Source: Bosea sp. AS-1
GTDB taxonomy: Bacteria; Pseudomonadota; Alphaproteobacteria; Rhizobiales; Beijerinckiaceae
Assembly: GCF_002220095.1 (NCBI RefSeq)
Contig: NZ_CP022371.1
Location: 48,145-112,144 of the forward strand
DNA: 64,000 nt
Direction of reading: 5' to 3'
Part shown: positions 40,674 through 50,134 of the stretch, piece after piece
Numbering within the stretch: the stretch's first letter is position 1
Layout of the letters: every line of letters begins with the position of its first letter
Notes under the pieces: generated by a model
Database searches by the model: none
What the model was told of the DNA's origin: nothing
Seen by the model: the letters and a program-made list of their open reading frames with translations, nothing else
Made by a program: the position numbers and the translations under genes

Positions 40674-43085
40674 ATGGTCGCGCGGGCGCTCCTCGACGAA
40701 CTGACCTACGGCGCCGTGTCGCGGCGGGAGCGGCCGGTCGCGTCGCACATCCCCTACACGCGCCACGTCGACGACAACATCGTCAAGACGCGCGACGGCC
40801 TCGTCCTCACCGTGCTCAAGCTCGACGGCTACTCGTTCGAGACCTCCGACATGAGCGAGGTCAACGCACGGCTCCTCGGCCGCAACGACATCGTCCGCAC
40901 GCTCGCCAACTCGCGCTTCGCGCTCGCGTCCCACATCGTGCGCCGCGAGGTGCAGCCGCGCATCGCCTCGACCTTCGACAACGCGCTCTGCCGCGAGATC
41001 GACGAGCGCTACGACGCCGCGCTGTCGAAGCGGCGGATGTTCGTCAACGACATCTACCTCACCATCGTGCGCCGCCCGCTGCAGGGGCAGGCGGGCACGT
41101 TCGACGCGCTGATGACGAAAGCGCTGGGCCGCAGGGACGCGGCGGGCGAGTCGGTCGCCATGCAGACCGCGCTCAACGAGCTCAGGGACGCGGCGACCGC
41201 GCTCCGCGAGAACCTCGCCGCCTACGGCGCGCGCCAGCTCGGCGTGGTGCGGCGCGACGGCGTTTGGTTCTCCGAGCCGCTCGAGTTCCTCGTCCAGATC
41301 GTCGACGGCGGGCTGCCTCGCCCGATGCACCTGCCGCGCATGAACCTCGCCGACGCCCTTTCGCTGAAGCGCATCTTCTTCGGCCGCAACGCCATCGAGG
41401 TCCGCGGCGCGGGGCCAGAGGACACGCGCTTCGCGGCGATGATCTCGATCCGCGAGTACCCGGCGCAGAGCGGCCCCGGCTCGTTCGACAACCTTCTGCG
41501 CGTCCCGCACGAGTTCATCGCGACGCAGACCTTCGCCATCGTCGACCGGCCGGTCGCCGCAAAGCAGATCGACCGCGTGTCGCGGCAGGTCGACATGTCC
41601 GACGAGGCGGGCTCGATCGTCGCCGAGCACCTCGACGAGGCGCGGGACGAGCTGCTCGCCTCGGAGGCGATCTACGGCGAGCACCACATGACCGTGATGT
41701 GCCTCGGCCGCGACCTCGCGGAAGTCGGGGCCGCCGTGACCGCGGCGGGCGCCGCGCTGACGGACCGCTCGGTGATTTGGGTGCGTGAGGACCTGAACTG
41801 CGAGCCGGCGTTCTGGGCGCAGCTGCCCGGCAACTTCGCCTACATCGCGCGCAAGGCCGTGATCTCGTCGAAGAACTTCGCCGGCTTCGCGTCGCTGCAC
41901 AACTACCCGAGCGGGAAGCCGGACGGAAACCACTGGGGGCCGGCGATCTCGGTGTTCGAGACCACATCGCAGACGGCCTACTACTACAACCACCACGTCC
42001 GCGACATCGGCAACTTCACCGTCGTCGGCCCGACGGGCTCCGGCAAGACGGTGTTCCTCTCCTTCATCGCGGCGCAGACGCAGCGGATCGAGCCCCGCCC
42101 GAAGGTCGTCTTCGTCGACAAGGACCGCGGCGCCGAGATCTTCATCCGGGCGCTCGGCGGCCAGTACGAGGCGCTCGTCCCCGGCGAGCCGACGGGCTTC
42201 AACCCGCTGTCGCTGCCCGACTCGGCGGCGAACCGCGAGTTCCTCTACCAGCTCTTCGCCTTCATGCTGAGGCCGGCCAAGGGCGGCGACCTCTCCGCGT
42301 CCGAGGAGCAGGTCATCCGCAACGCGATCGCCGCCGCGCTCGCGGCGGGGCCGGAAGGGCGGACGCTCAAGGCGTTCTCGACCCTGCTGCGCGGCCGCAT
42401 CAGGGCGGGCGAGGGCGACCTGCTGGCGCGGCTGGAGAGCTGGATGCGGCCGGACCAGCGCGGCTGGCTGTTCAACAACGACGAGGACCAGTTCGCGATC
42501 TCGAGCATCTTCGGCTTCGACATGACGCGCGTGCTCGACGACCCGGTCATCCGCGCCGCGGCGCTGATGTACATCTTCCACCGCACCGACGAGCTTCTGA
42601 CCGGCGACCCCGTCATGATCTTCCTCGACGAGGGCTGGCGGCTGCTCGACGACGAGGTGTTCGCCTTCTTCATCCGCGACAAGCTGAAGACCATCCGCAA
42701 GCAGAACGGGATCATCGGCTTCGGCACGCAGTCGGCGGCCGACATCGTGCGCTCGCGCGCCTCCAACACGCTGATCGAGCAGACCAGCACGAACATCTTC
42801 TTCCCCAACCCGAAGGCCGACGACGAGAGCTACAGGCAGGCCTTCCGCCTCTCCGGCCGCGAGGTGGACTGGATCCGCAGCACCGTCCCCGAGAGCCGCT
42901 CGTTCCTGATCAAGCACGGCCGCGACAGCGTCGTCGCGCGCCTCAACCTGTCGAGCATGCCGGACCTGATCAAGGTCCTGTCGGGCAGGACGGAGACCGT
43001 CGCCGAGCTCGACGCGCTCCGCGCCCGCGTCGGCGACGACCCGGCGGCCTGGCTGCCGATCTTCCTCGGGAGGGACCAGTCGTGA
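40674..43085 (+). CDS. virB4: VirB4 transfer ATPase
   Basis: This 803-residue ATPase starts MVARALLDELTYGAVSRRER. The N-terminal domain (residues 1-400) is followed by Walker A VVGPTGSGKTVFLSF (about 445), then Walker B PVMIFLDEGWRLLDDEVF and the conserved KTIRKQNGIIGFGTQSAADI. It powers substrate transfer and pilus assembly. The frame is unbroken and its stop overlaps the next gene by 4 bases (43082-43085). Confidence 0.95.
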   Translation: MVARALLDELTYGAVSRRERPVASHIPYTRHVDDNIVKTRDGLVLTVLKLDGYSFETSDMSEVNARLLGRNDIVRTLANSRFALASHIVRREVQPRIASTFDNALCREIDERYDAALSKRRMFVNDIYLTIVRRPLQGQAGTFDALMTKALGRRDAAGESVAMQTALNELRDAATALRENLAAYGARQLGVVRRDGVWFSEPLEFLVQIVDGGLPRPMHLPRMNLADALSLKRIFFGRNAIEVRGAGPEDTRFAAMISIREYPAQSGPGSFDNLLRVPHEFIATQTFAIVDRPVAAKQIDRVSRQVDMSDEAGSIVAEHLDEARDELLASEAIYGEHHMTVMCLGRDLAEVGAAVTAAGAALTDRSVIWVREDLNCEPAFWAQLPGNFAYIARKAVISSKNFAGFASLHNYPSGKPDGNHWGPAISVFETTSQTAYYYNHHVRDIGNFTVVGPTGSGKTVFLSFIAAQTQRIEPRPKVVFVDKDRGAEIFIRALGGQYEALVPGEPTGFNPLSLPDSAANREFLYQLFAFMLRPAKGGDLSASEEQVIRNAIAAALAAGPEGRTLKAFSTLLRGRIRAGEGDLLARLESWMRPDQRGWLFNNDEDQFAISSIFGFDMTRVLDDPVIRAAALMYIFHRTDELLTGDPVMIFLDEGWRLLDDEVFAFFIRDKLKTIRKQNGIIGFGTQSAADIVRSRASNTLIEQTSTNIFFPNPKADDESYRQAFRLSGREVDWIRSTVPESRSFLIKHGRDSVVARLNLSSMPDLIKVLSGRTETVAELDALRARVGDDPAAWLPIFLGRDQS

Positions 43086-43969
43086 GGCGCGCGCTCATCG
43101 CCTTCGCCTTGCTGACGGCGCTCGCCGCGCAGGCCCGCGCCTCGATCCCCGTCGACGACGCCGCGCAGCTCACCCAGCACTCGGTGACGGCGAGCACGAC
43201 CGTCAAGCTCGTCCCGGTGACGACGCAGCGCAAGGACGCCAACAACGGGGTCAAGTGCGCGGTCACGACAGGCAAGAAGGCCAGCGTCACCGACCCGACC
43301 GTCAAGCCGCAGGACGGCGCGGGCAGCCAGGAGATCCACGCCTACGCGCCGGACCTGCCGGCGACGCCCGACCCCGCCGCGCAGGGCGCCGCGCTCAGCA
43401 GCCAGACGCTGTTCAAGTCGAGCGGCGACGTCGTCGCCGGCGTCGACGCCAGCCGCTCGACGCTCTCGGCCGCGCAGTCGGGCTTCAAGGCGGCCGGCCA
43501 GCAAGTCGGCACCGCGACCACCGTGATGGCGGCGATCGACATGAACAGCGCCGCGCGCCTGCAGAACGACTTCGCCTGGAACGGCGTCACCGGCTCGACC
43601 AACCTCTGGGTCACCGCGCTCAACGCGCTGAACCTCGCAATGGCGAGCGACACCAGCCGCGCGGCGGGCGGGATGCGGGCCGCGGCCGCAAGCCCCCAGC
43701 CAAGGGGCCCGTCCTGCCCGTCCGGCATGGCTGGGAGCGGCACGGCGTCGGACCCGTGCCGGGCTCCCACCGGCTGCTCCACCACGCCGCCGGGGACGCC
43801 TACCGACCCCGGCTGCGTCGCCGCCCGCTACGTCGACACCGACGGCGACGTCGTCTTCTACCTCGCGCGGGCGCAGGACGCCGCGTCGAGCGCGCCTGCA
43901 GGGGATGCGCCCCTGACCGTGGCCGACGTCGCCGCCGCGCTCGCCGCCATCAACGCCAACAGCCGCTAG
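43082..43969 (+). CDS. Exported T4SS protein, VirB5-like position
   Basis: This 295-residue protein starts at GTG 43082 (MRRALIAFALLTALAAQARA), a signal peptide. It continues SIPVDDAAQLTQHSVTASTT and GADVVAGVDASRSTLSAAQ-like helical blocks (SSGDVVAGVDASRSTLSAAQ, GFKAAGQQVGTATTVMAAID), and ends with six Cys in the region CPSGMAGSGTASDPCRAPTG. The helical part resembles VirB5, so this may be a second minor pilin, or a surface adhesin. It sits between virB4 and the main virB5 gene. Confidence 0.65.
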   Translation: MRRALIAFALLTALAAQARASIPVDDAAQLTQHSVTASTTVKLVPVTTQRKDANNGVKCAVTTGKKASVTDPTVKPQDGAGSQEIHAYAPDLPATPDPAAQGAALSSQTLFKSSGDVVAGVDASRSTLSAAQSGFKAAGQQVGTATTVMAAIDMNSAARLQNDFAWNGVTGSTNLWVTALNALNLAMASDTSRAAGGMRAAAASPQPRGPSCPSGMAGSGTASDPCRAPTGCSTTPPGTPTDPGCVAARYVDTDGDVVFYLARAQDAASSAPAGDAPLTVADVAAALAAINANSR

Positions 43970-43979
43970 GGAGGACCTC

Positions 43980-44692
43980 ATGCGGACCATGCTTCCCCTC
44001 GTCACCGGGCTCGCCTTCGCCGCACACGCCTCGCAGGCGCTGGCGCAGGTGCCCGTCATTGACAACGCCAACCTGCAGAAAGCCCAGGAGATCGCGACCA
44101 GCACGCAGAAGATCCTGAGCGCCGACCAGCAGATCATGCAGTTCACGCAGAAGACGCTGCAGGCTGTGACGGGCGACCGCTCCTCGCAGGCGCAGGGCAC
44201 GCTGGCCCAGATGGCGCTCGGCAGCGGCTTCTCGATGGCGCAGGCACCATCGCTCGGGTCCGTGATCTCCGGGGGCGCGCTCTCGTTCGCGGGCATGGGT
44301 CGAACTCGCAGAACATCGTGTCGACGCTGATCAACGGCCTCCAGCTCGTGCAGACGATCACCGGCCTCGCCAGCGGCCAGACCCACCCGGTCGACACGGC
44401 CTACAAGAACTCGGTCAACGTCGCGGCGACCTTGTCGGGCCTCATCAACTCGACGCAGGGCGCGATTCAGCAGCGCTCCAGCGCGTTCAAGCAGGGCGGC
44501 CAGCAGATCGGCCAGGCGCAGGACCTGAAGGGGAGCATCGACCAGAACACGCAGGTCCAAGTCCAGACCGGCTTGACGATCAACGAGCTCAACGGCGTCG
44601 TGAACAACGCCGCGGCGGCCGCGAACCAGGCCAACCTCGACCGCATCGCCGCGGAGTCGGCGGCCGCGCGCGCGATGAAGTTCTCGCAGTGA
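43980..44692 (+). CDS. virB5: VirB5 minor pilin (one-base frameshift)
   Basis: The first frame gives MRTMLPLVTGLAFAAHASQA (signal peptide) and QKAQEIATSTQKILSADQQI. In the next frame, QNIVSTLINGLQLVQTITGL and AFKQGGQQIGQAQDLKGSID follow. The helical, Gln-rich pattern is typical of VirB5. The switch is near 44300 in GGCATGGGTCG and the total is 3n+2, so one base is missing. VirB5 caps the pilus tip. It lies 10 bases after the previous gene. Confidence 0.82.
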
Positions 44693-44745
44693 GCGCCGCG
44701 GGTGGAGCACGGCTGCGCGGCCGGCAAAAGGGAGTGACGAAGGGA

Positions 44746-44934
44746 ATGTCGAAGACCACTGTCATCGCGATCGCAATCGTGGCCGTCGTCGTGGGCATCG
44801 CCGTCGGACGCTACGCCTTGCGTCCCGCCGCGCCGCCCGCCGCCACGGCGAGCCAGCCGACCCCGCAGGACGGCGCCGCGGAGTCCGCCTCGCGCGCGAT
44901 GACGTTCACCCAGCCGAAGGCGCCCGGGAAGTGA
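44746..44934 (+). CDS. Small membrane protein in the virB operon
   Basis: This 62-residue protein starts MSKTTVIAIAIVAVVVGIAV at ATG 44746, with GAAGGGA just upstream. It has one N-terminal membrane helix and a Pro/Ala-rich periplasmic tail (RPAAPPAATASQPTPQDGAA). The position before the VirB7-like gene suggests a TrbK-like entry-exclusion protein or a small channel part. The assignment is uncertain. Confidence 0.6.
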   Translation: MSKTTVIAIAIVAVVVGIAVGRYALRPAAPPAATASQPTPQDGAAESASRAMTFTQPKAPGK

Positions 44935-45128
44935 GGGGCGCGCTTGCCCTCCTTGCGACCCTCGCGGCCGCTCTCGCGCTCGGCGGCTGCGCCTACAAGC
45001 CGCTGAAGGCGCCGTGCTCGCCGGACGAGGGCGGAACGCCGCTCGCCTACACGGAGCTCGCTCCGACGCCGCCCGCCGCGGCCGCGATCCGCGGGGTCGA
45101 CTCGTGCGGCCCGATGCGGCCGATCTGA
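44931..45128 (+). CDS. virB7: VirB7-like lipoprotein
   Basis: This 65-residue lipoprotein starts at GTG 44931 (MRGALALLATLAAALALGGC), with lipobox ALGGC. The mature part reads AYKPLKAPCSPDEGGTPLAY and ends VDSCGPMRPI. Two further Cys could form a disulfide with VirB9, as in classic VirB7. It overlaps the previous gene by 4 bases (GTGA) and lies 7 bases before virB6. Confidence 0.8.
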   Translation: MRGALALLATLAAALALGGCAYKPLKAPCSPDEGGTPLAYTELAPTPPAAAAIRGVDSCGPMRPI

Positions 45129-45135
45129 GGGCGCG

Positions 45136-46266
45136 ATGGCGAACGGCTTCAACATCACGTCGCTGCTCCAATCCGTCGACCAGCTCGGCCAGAACTACGT
45201 CTCGACGGCCTACCAGGCGCTCGCGAACGCAGCCACCTCGGGCGGCGCGACCGGCGTCGCGGGGCTGCTGCTGACGCTCTACGTCATCTTCTGGGGCGTC
45301 GGCATCTGGCAGGGCACTGCGACCGGCGGCCCGGCGGACCACGCCTTCCGCCTGTTCCGCGCGGTGATGATCTACGTGCTCGCGACGCAGTGGGGTGACT
45401 TCCAGACCCTGGTCTACACAGCGCTCAACGACGGCCCGTCGGCGATCGGCAACGCGCTGCTGAGCGCCGTGACCTCCGCCAACAACACCGGCACGTCGGC
45501 CAACCTCACCTCGGTCAACGGCGTCCAGACGGCGCTGCAGAACATGTGGGACACGACCAACACCGCGACCGAGGCCTTCCTGCAGAACGCCGGCATCACC
45601 AACTGGGGGCCGTACATCTTCGCCGCGGTGTTCTACGTCGTCATGGCGATCCTGATCGGCTTCGCGATCTTCCTGATCGTGCTGTCGAAGATGTTCATGT
45701 GGCTGCTGCTGGCGCTCGCGCCGCTCTTCATCATCCTGCTGCTGTTCGGCGTCACGTCGCGCTTCTTCAGCGGCTGGATGAGCTCGCTGGCGCAGTACTT
45801 CCTGGTGCAGGTTCTCGTCTACGCCTTCCTCGCCTTCTACGTCTCGCTGATCCAGCAGTCGATCGACATGCTCAACGGCGTCGGCAACTCCAAGTCGGCG
45901 ACCTGGGCGACCATCGGCCCGGTCGTGCTGCTCGCCATCATCGGCATCCTGCTGCTCAGCCAGATCAACAACATGGCGGCCGCGATCGCCGGAGGCATCC
46001 CGATCTTCTCGCCGCGCATCGGCGCGGTCCTCGCGACCGCTTCGGGCTACAGGCTCGGCGCGGCCGCGAACCGCGCGCGCCTCGCGTTCCGCAACCCGCT
46101 CAACCCCGCCTCGATGTCGCGCCGCGAGGAGCTCGCCTCGCGGCAGCGCGCGCGGGTCGGCCTGCGCTCGGCGAGTTGGGCGCAGTCGGCGGAATTCCGG
46201 CGCCTCGCCGACCAGCTGCGCAACCCCGGAACGCCGCCGTCGGCGCAGACGGGAGGGCGGCCATGA
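45136..46266 (+). CDS. virB6: VirB6 polytopic inner-membrane protein
   Basis: This 376-residue protein starts MANGFNITSLLQSVDQLGQN. Five to six membrane helices are visible, including GVAGLLLTLYVIFWGVGIWQ, FYVVMAILIGFAIFLIVLSK, MFMWLLLALAPLFIILLLFG and TIGPVVLLAIIGILLLSQIN. The C-terminus is basic and cytoplasmic. VirB6 forms part of the inner-membrane channel. Its stop overlaps virB8 by ATGA. Confidence 0.92.
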   Translation: MANGFNITSLLQSVDQLGQNYVSTAYQALANAATSGGATGVAGLLLTLYVIFWGVGIWQGTATGGPADHAFRLFRAVMIYVLATQWGDFQTLVYTALNDGPSAIGNALLSAVTSANNTGTSANLTSVNGVQTALQNMWDTTNTATEAFLQNAGITNWGPYIFAAVFYVVMAILIGFAIFLIVLSKMFMWLLLALAPLFIILLLFGVTSRFFSGWMSSLAQYFLVQVLVYAFLAFYVSLIQQSIDMLNGVGNSKSATWATIGPVVLLAIIGILLLSQINNMAAAIAGGIPIFSPRIGAVLATASGYRLGAAANRARLAFRNPLNPASMSRREELASRQRARVGLRSASWAQSAEFRRLADQLRNPGTPPSAQTGGRP

Positions 46267-46976
46267 CGGAGGGCACGGCAGGGGAGACGCGCGTCGACCC
46301 GCGCTACTACGCGGAGGGCGCGACGTGGGAGCGCGACATCGCGCGGCGCAACCGCAACTCGCGCGCGCTCGCCTGGATCGTCGCTGCCGCGATGACGGTC
46401 GTCGCCGTTACGGCGCTCGGCGTGCTGGCGCTCCTCGTGCCGCTGAAGACCTACGAGCCCTACATGGTCGTCGTCGACAAGACGACGGGCTTCGTCGAGG
46501 TCAAGCGGCCGATGGCCGAGGGACCGCTGACGCAGGACGAGGCCGTCACGATGTTCAACGTCGTGCGCTACATCAAGGCGCGCGAGACCTACGACCCGAA
46601 GGCGTTGAAGGACAATTTCGACCTCGCGCAGCTGCTCGCCGCCGGCGACGCGGCGCGCGAGCTCACGGAGATCTACTCGCCGGCCAACCCGAGCAACCCG
46701 GTGAAGCTCTACGGCACCAACACGGAGGTCAGCGTCGACATCAAGTCGGTGACGTTCCCGAACAATCGCACCGCGCTGGTGCGCTTCTCGACCGACGAGA
46801 AGTCCGCGACGAACATCGTCACCCGGCACTGGGTGTCGCTCGTGCGCTTCCGCTATACCTCGTCGCCGATGCGCAACGAGTGGCGGTTCGACAACCCGCT
46901 CGGCTTCCAGGTGCTCGAGTATCGCCGCGACCAGGAGTCGGCGCCGACGCCCCGCACGGTCGGTGCGCAGCAATGA
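46263..46976 (+). CDS. virB8: VirB8 assembly factor
   Basis: This 237-residue protein starts MTEGTAGETRVDPRYYAEGA. A single membrane helix (IVAAAMTVVAVTALGVLALL) is followed by a periplasmic NTF2-like domain with YEPYMVVVDKTTGFVEVKRP, YIKARETYDPKALKDNFDLA and NPLGFQVLEYRRDQE, the normal VirB8 layout. It nucleates the channel. It overlaps virB6 and virB9 by 4 bases each. Confidence 0.94.
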   Translation: MTEGTAGETRVDPRYYAEGATWERDIARRNRNSRALAWIVAAAMTVVAVTALGVLALLVPLKTYEPYMVVVDKTTGFVEVKRPMAEGPLTQDEAVTMFNVVRYIKARETYDPKALKDNFDLAQLLAAGDAARELTEIYSPANPSNPVKLYGTNTEVSVDIKSVTFPNNRTALVRFSTDEKSATNIVTRHWVSLVRFRYTSSPMRNEWRFDNPLGFQVLEYRRDQESAPTPRTVGAQQ

Positions 46977-47776
46977 AGCGTTTTGTCGTCGCGATCACGC
47001 TCTTGATGGCGCTCCCTTCCGGCGCGGCCCTCGCCGAGTCCACGCCGCGTCCGGGCCGCCTCGACTCGCGCATCCGCAACGTCGTCTACAGCCCGGACAA
47101 CGTCACGGCGATCGACGCGTCCTACGGGACGTCGACGATGATCGAGCTGCAGCCGGACGAGAAGATCGAGACGCTGGCACTCGGCGATTCCATCGCCTGG
47201 CGGGTGGAGCCGAACCGCAAGGGCGACATCATCTTCGTCAAGCCGGTGGAGAAGAACGCGCAGTCGAACCTGAACGTCGTGACCGACAAGCGCATCTACA
47301 CCTTCCTGCTGCGCTCGAACACGCGCCCGGCCGCCGGCCAGATCTACGCGGTGCGCTTCCGCTTCCCCGACGACGAGGCCAATGCGAGACTGCTCGCGGA
47401 AGCCAAGGAGCGCGCGGCGAACCCGAACCTGAAGGCGCTCAACATCGCCAACGCCAACAGCGACTACGGCTACAAGGGGTCGTCGGCGAACAAGCCGGTC
47501 GCGGTGTTCGACGACGGGACGAAGACCTGGTTTCGCTTCGAAGGCGAGACGCCGGCGATCTACATCGTCGACGCCGACCGCAACGAGAGCCTCGTCAACT
47601 ACCGGACCGAAGGGCCCTACGTCGTCGTCGACAAGGTGTCGCCGCAGTGGACGCTGCGCAACGGCAAGGAGTCGACCTGCATCTTCAACCGCCGCCTGAC
47701 GAACGTGCACGAGCCGAACGGGCTCGAGCCCTACGCGCCCCAGCGCGTCGGCGCGGCAGCGACTTCGGGAGGCTGA
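46973..47776 (+). CDS. virB9: VirB9 outer-membrane core protein
   Basis: This 267-residue protein starts MKRFVVAITLLMALPSGAAL, signal peptide. It contains DSRIRNVVYSPDNVTAIDAS, ETLALGDSIAWRVEPNRKGD, PVAVFDDGTKTWFRFEGETP and YVVVDKVSPQWTLRNGKEST, all VirB9 landmarks. With VirB7 and VirB10 it forms the outer-membrane core complex. It lies 6 bases before virB10. Confidence 0.95.
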   Translation: MKRFVVAITLLMALPSGAALAESTPRPGRLDSRIRNVVYSPDNVTAIDASYGTSTMIELQPDEKIETLALGDSIAWRVEPNRKGDIIFVKPVEKNAQSNLNVVTDKRIYTFLLRSNTRPAAGQIYAVRFRFPDDEANARLLAEAKERAANPNLKALNIANANSDYGYKGSSANKPVAVFDDGTKTWFRFEGETPAIYIVDADRNESLVNYRTEGPYVVVDKVSPQWTLRNGKESTCIFNRRLTNVHEPNGLEPYAPQRVGAAATSGG

Positions 47777-47782
47777 GCGCCG

Positions 47783-49131
47783 ATGCCGACCGCCGACGAG
47801 TACCGATCGCTGGAGATGGACGCCGCCGCCGCGACCTCCGTCGCGCGCGGCCGCACCGCGCTCGGACGCTTCCTGAAGGTCGCGGTCCCGCTCGGCGCGC
47901 TCGCCGTCGCCGGCTGGCTCGTCTGGGGCACGCTGTCGCGGCGCACGTCGACGATGACGACGCCAGACAAGGAGGCGTTCACCACCACGCAGTTTCCGGC
48001 GCCGTCGCTGTCGACACCGCGGCCGCAGACCAACCAGGGAACGATCGTCATCCCGCCCGCCCCGCCCGAGCAGCCGCCGCCAGCTCCCCCGGTCGCGCCT
48101 CCGCTCGCGCTGCCGCCCCGCCGGCGCCGGAGCCGCCGCTGGCGGCAGCGCCCCCCAACGACGACGAGACACGCCGCCTCGCCGAGCTCGAGCGCCAGCG
48201 CCTGGAGGAGGAGCGCAAGCGCTGGGAGCGGCTGCGCGCGCCGCAGGTCATCGACGACAACGCCGCAGCGGCCGCGACGGCCCCCAACGGCGACGAGAGC
48301 GGCCGGGCCGCAGCCGGCGCCGACGACGACCCGAACCGGCGCTTCCTCGCGTCGGTCTCCTCCGCGGGCGTCGAGGTCGCCCGCGCGACGAAGAACAACC
48401 GGATCGACGCGTTGGTCGCGCAGGGCACCTTCATCCGCGGCGTGCTGGAGACGGCCGTGCAGAGCGACCTGCCGGGAATGGTGCGCGCCGTGGTGACGGA
48501 GAACGTGTGGTCGTTCGACGGCCGCCGCGTGCTGATCCCCGCCGGCAGCCGCCTCATCGGCGAGTACAAGTCGGGAATCGCGCAAGGCCAGACGCGGGTC
48601 TTCATCGTCTGGACCCGCATGCTGCGCTCCGACGGCGTGTCGGTGCAGCTCGGCTCGAACGGCGCCGACGACCTCGGCCGGGCCGGTAACGCCGGCTTCG
48701 TCGACAACCACTACCTCGAGCGTTTCGGATCTGCGGTCATGCTGTCGCTGGTCGGCGGCGCGGCGCAGTTCCTCAGCGCCTACGGCCAGAACACCAACGG
48801 CTACGGCAACGGCACGGTGATCACGTCGACCGACCCGGTCACCGGCGTGGTGACGCAGACGCAGACGGGCGTGAACCAGAACCAGCTCTCGCTGCAGGCG
48901 CGCGAGATCGCCGCGCAGAACATCTCGCAGACCCTGACCAACATCGCGCAGGAGGCGCTCCGCAACTCGATCAACATCCCGCCGACGATCTACCTCGACC
49001 AGGGCACGCGCATCATCGTGTTCGTGCGCCGCGACCTCGACTTCTCGGCGCTCTACCCCGACCCGGTCAAGGAAGCCCTGAGGGAGCTCAAGCGTGAACG
49101 CGCCGGCGCGAAGCCTGACAGTCTTCATTGA
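47783..49131 (+). CDS. virB10: VirB10 channel protein (one-base frameshift)
   Basis: The first frame gives MPTADEYRSLEMDAAAATSV, one membrane helix (VAVPLGALAVAGWLVWGTLS) and a Pro-rich linker up to about 48115. The next frame continues EPPLAAAPPNDDETRRLAEL and the C-terminal barrel: GTFIRGVLETAVQSDLPGMV, VLIPAGSRLIGEYKSGIAQG and PPTIYLDQGTRIIVFVRRDL. The total is 3n+2 and the switch lies in a run of CCGCC repeats, so one base is missing. VirB10 links the two membranes. Its end overlaps virB11 by 38 bases. Confidence 0.9.
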
Positions 49132-50134
49132 CCGCGCGCTCGAGCCGGTGCGGCCCTGGCTCGAGGACGACCAGGTCGTCGAGATCTGCGCCAACGGCCC
49201 CGGCGAGGTCTGGGTCGAGCGCTTCGGCCAGTCCGCCATGGAGCGCCACGACGTGCCGGCCCTGACCGAGCACGCGATCCGCCACCTGGCCGAGCGCGTC
49301 GCCGGCCACTCCGGGCAGAGCGTCAACGAGGAGCACCCGCTGCTGTCGGCCGCGCTGCCGACCGGCGAGCGCTTCCAGGGCGTGATCCCGCCGGCGACGA
49401 CCGCCGGCGGCGCCTTCGCGATCCGCAAGCAGGTCATCAAGGAGATGCGGCTCGACGACTACAGGCGGCTCGGCTCCTTCGCGAAGGTGAGGACCGCGGA
49501 GGAGGGCGCGCTGTCCGACGTCGACCGCGCGCTCTGCGAGCACCTGGACGCCGGCCGGATCGAGGAGTTCATCCGCCTCGCCGTGGTCAACCGCTACTCC
49601 ATCCTGCTCTCGGGAGGGACGAGCTCGGGCAAGACCACGTTCCTGAACGCGATCCTGAAGGAGGTGCCGGCGGAGGAGCGCATCATCACGATCGAGGACA
49701 CGCGCGAGGTCAACCCGGTCCAGAGGAACTACCTGCCGCTGGTCGCCTCGAAGGGCGACCAGGGCGAGGCGCGGGTCACGGTCGAGACGCTGCTGCAGGC
49801 CTCGATGCGGCTTCGGCCCGACCGCATCTTCCTCGGCGAGATCCGCGGCGCGGAGGCCTACTCGTTCCTGCGCGCTATCAACACCGGCCACCCCGGCAGC
49901 ATCACGACCGTCCACGCCGACAGCTCGGCCGGCGCGTTCGAGCAGCTTGCCTTGATGGTGATGCAGGCCGCGCTCGGCCTGCGGCGCGACGAGATCATCG
50001 CCTACATCAAGTCCGTGCTGCCGATCGTCATCCAGCAGACGAAGGTCGGCGGCTGGCGCGGCACGTCGGAGGTCTACTTCTCGCGGATGGCCGACTGGCG
50101 GCGCGAGGGCGCGAAGCGGGAGGCCGCGCCGTGA
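49094..50134 (+). CDS. virB11: VirB11 transfer ATPase
   Basis: This 346-residue ATPase starts MNAPARSLTVFIDRALEPVR. An N-terminal domain (VWVERFGQSAMERHDVPALT) is followed by Walker A LLSGGTSSGKTTFLNAIL, ITIEDTREVNPVQRNYLPLV (Asp box), RPDRIFLGEIRGAEAYSFLR (Walker B) and NTGHPGSITTVHADSS (His box). It forms a hexamer that switches between pilus assembly and transport. GTG of the next gene overlaps its stop. Confidence 0.95.
   Translation: MNAPARSLTVFIDRALEPVRPWLEDDQVVEICANGPGEVWVERFGQSAMERHDVPALTEHAIRHLAERVAGHSGQSVNEEHPLLSAALPTGERFQGVIPPATTAGGAFAIRKQVIKEMRLDDYRRLGSFAKVRTAEEGALSDVDRALCEHLDAGRIEEFIRLAVVNRYSILLSGGTSSGKTTFLNAILKEVPAEERIITIEDTREVNPVQRNYLPLVASKGDQGEARVTVETLLQASMRLRPDRIFLGEIRGAEAYSFLRAINTGHPGSITTVHADSSAGAFEQLALMVMQAALGLRRDEIIAYIKSVLPIVIQQTKVGGWRGTSEVYFSRMADWRREGAKREAAP

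Noticed and set aside
40560-42917. Long minus-strand open frame opposite virB4
   Set aside because: It is exactly antisense to a well-supported ATPase gene. GC-rich DNA produces such stop-poor mirror frames, and the product has no domain and a shadow-like Arg/Val/Asp composition.
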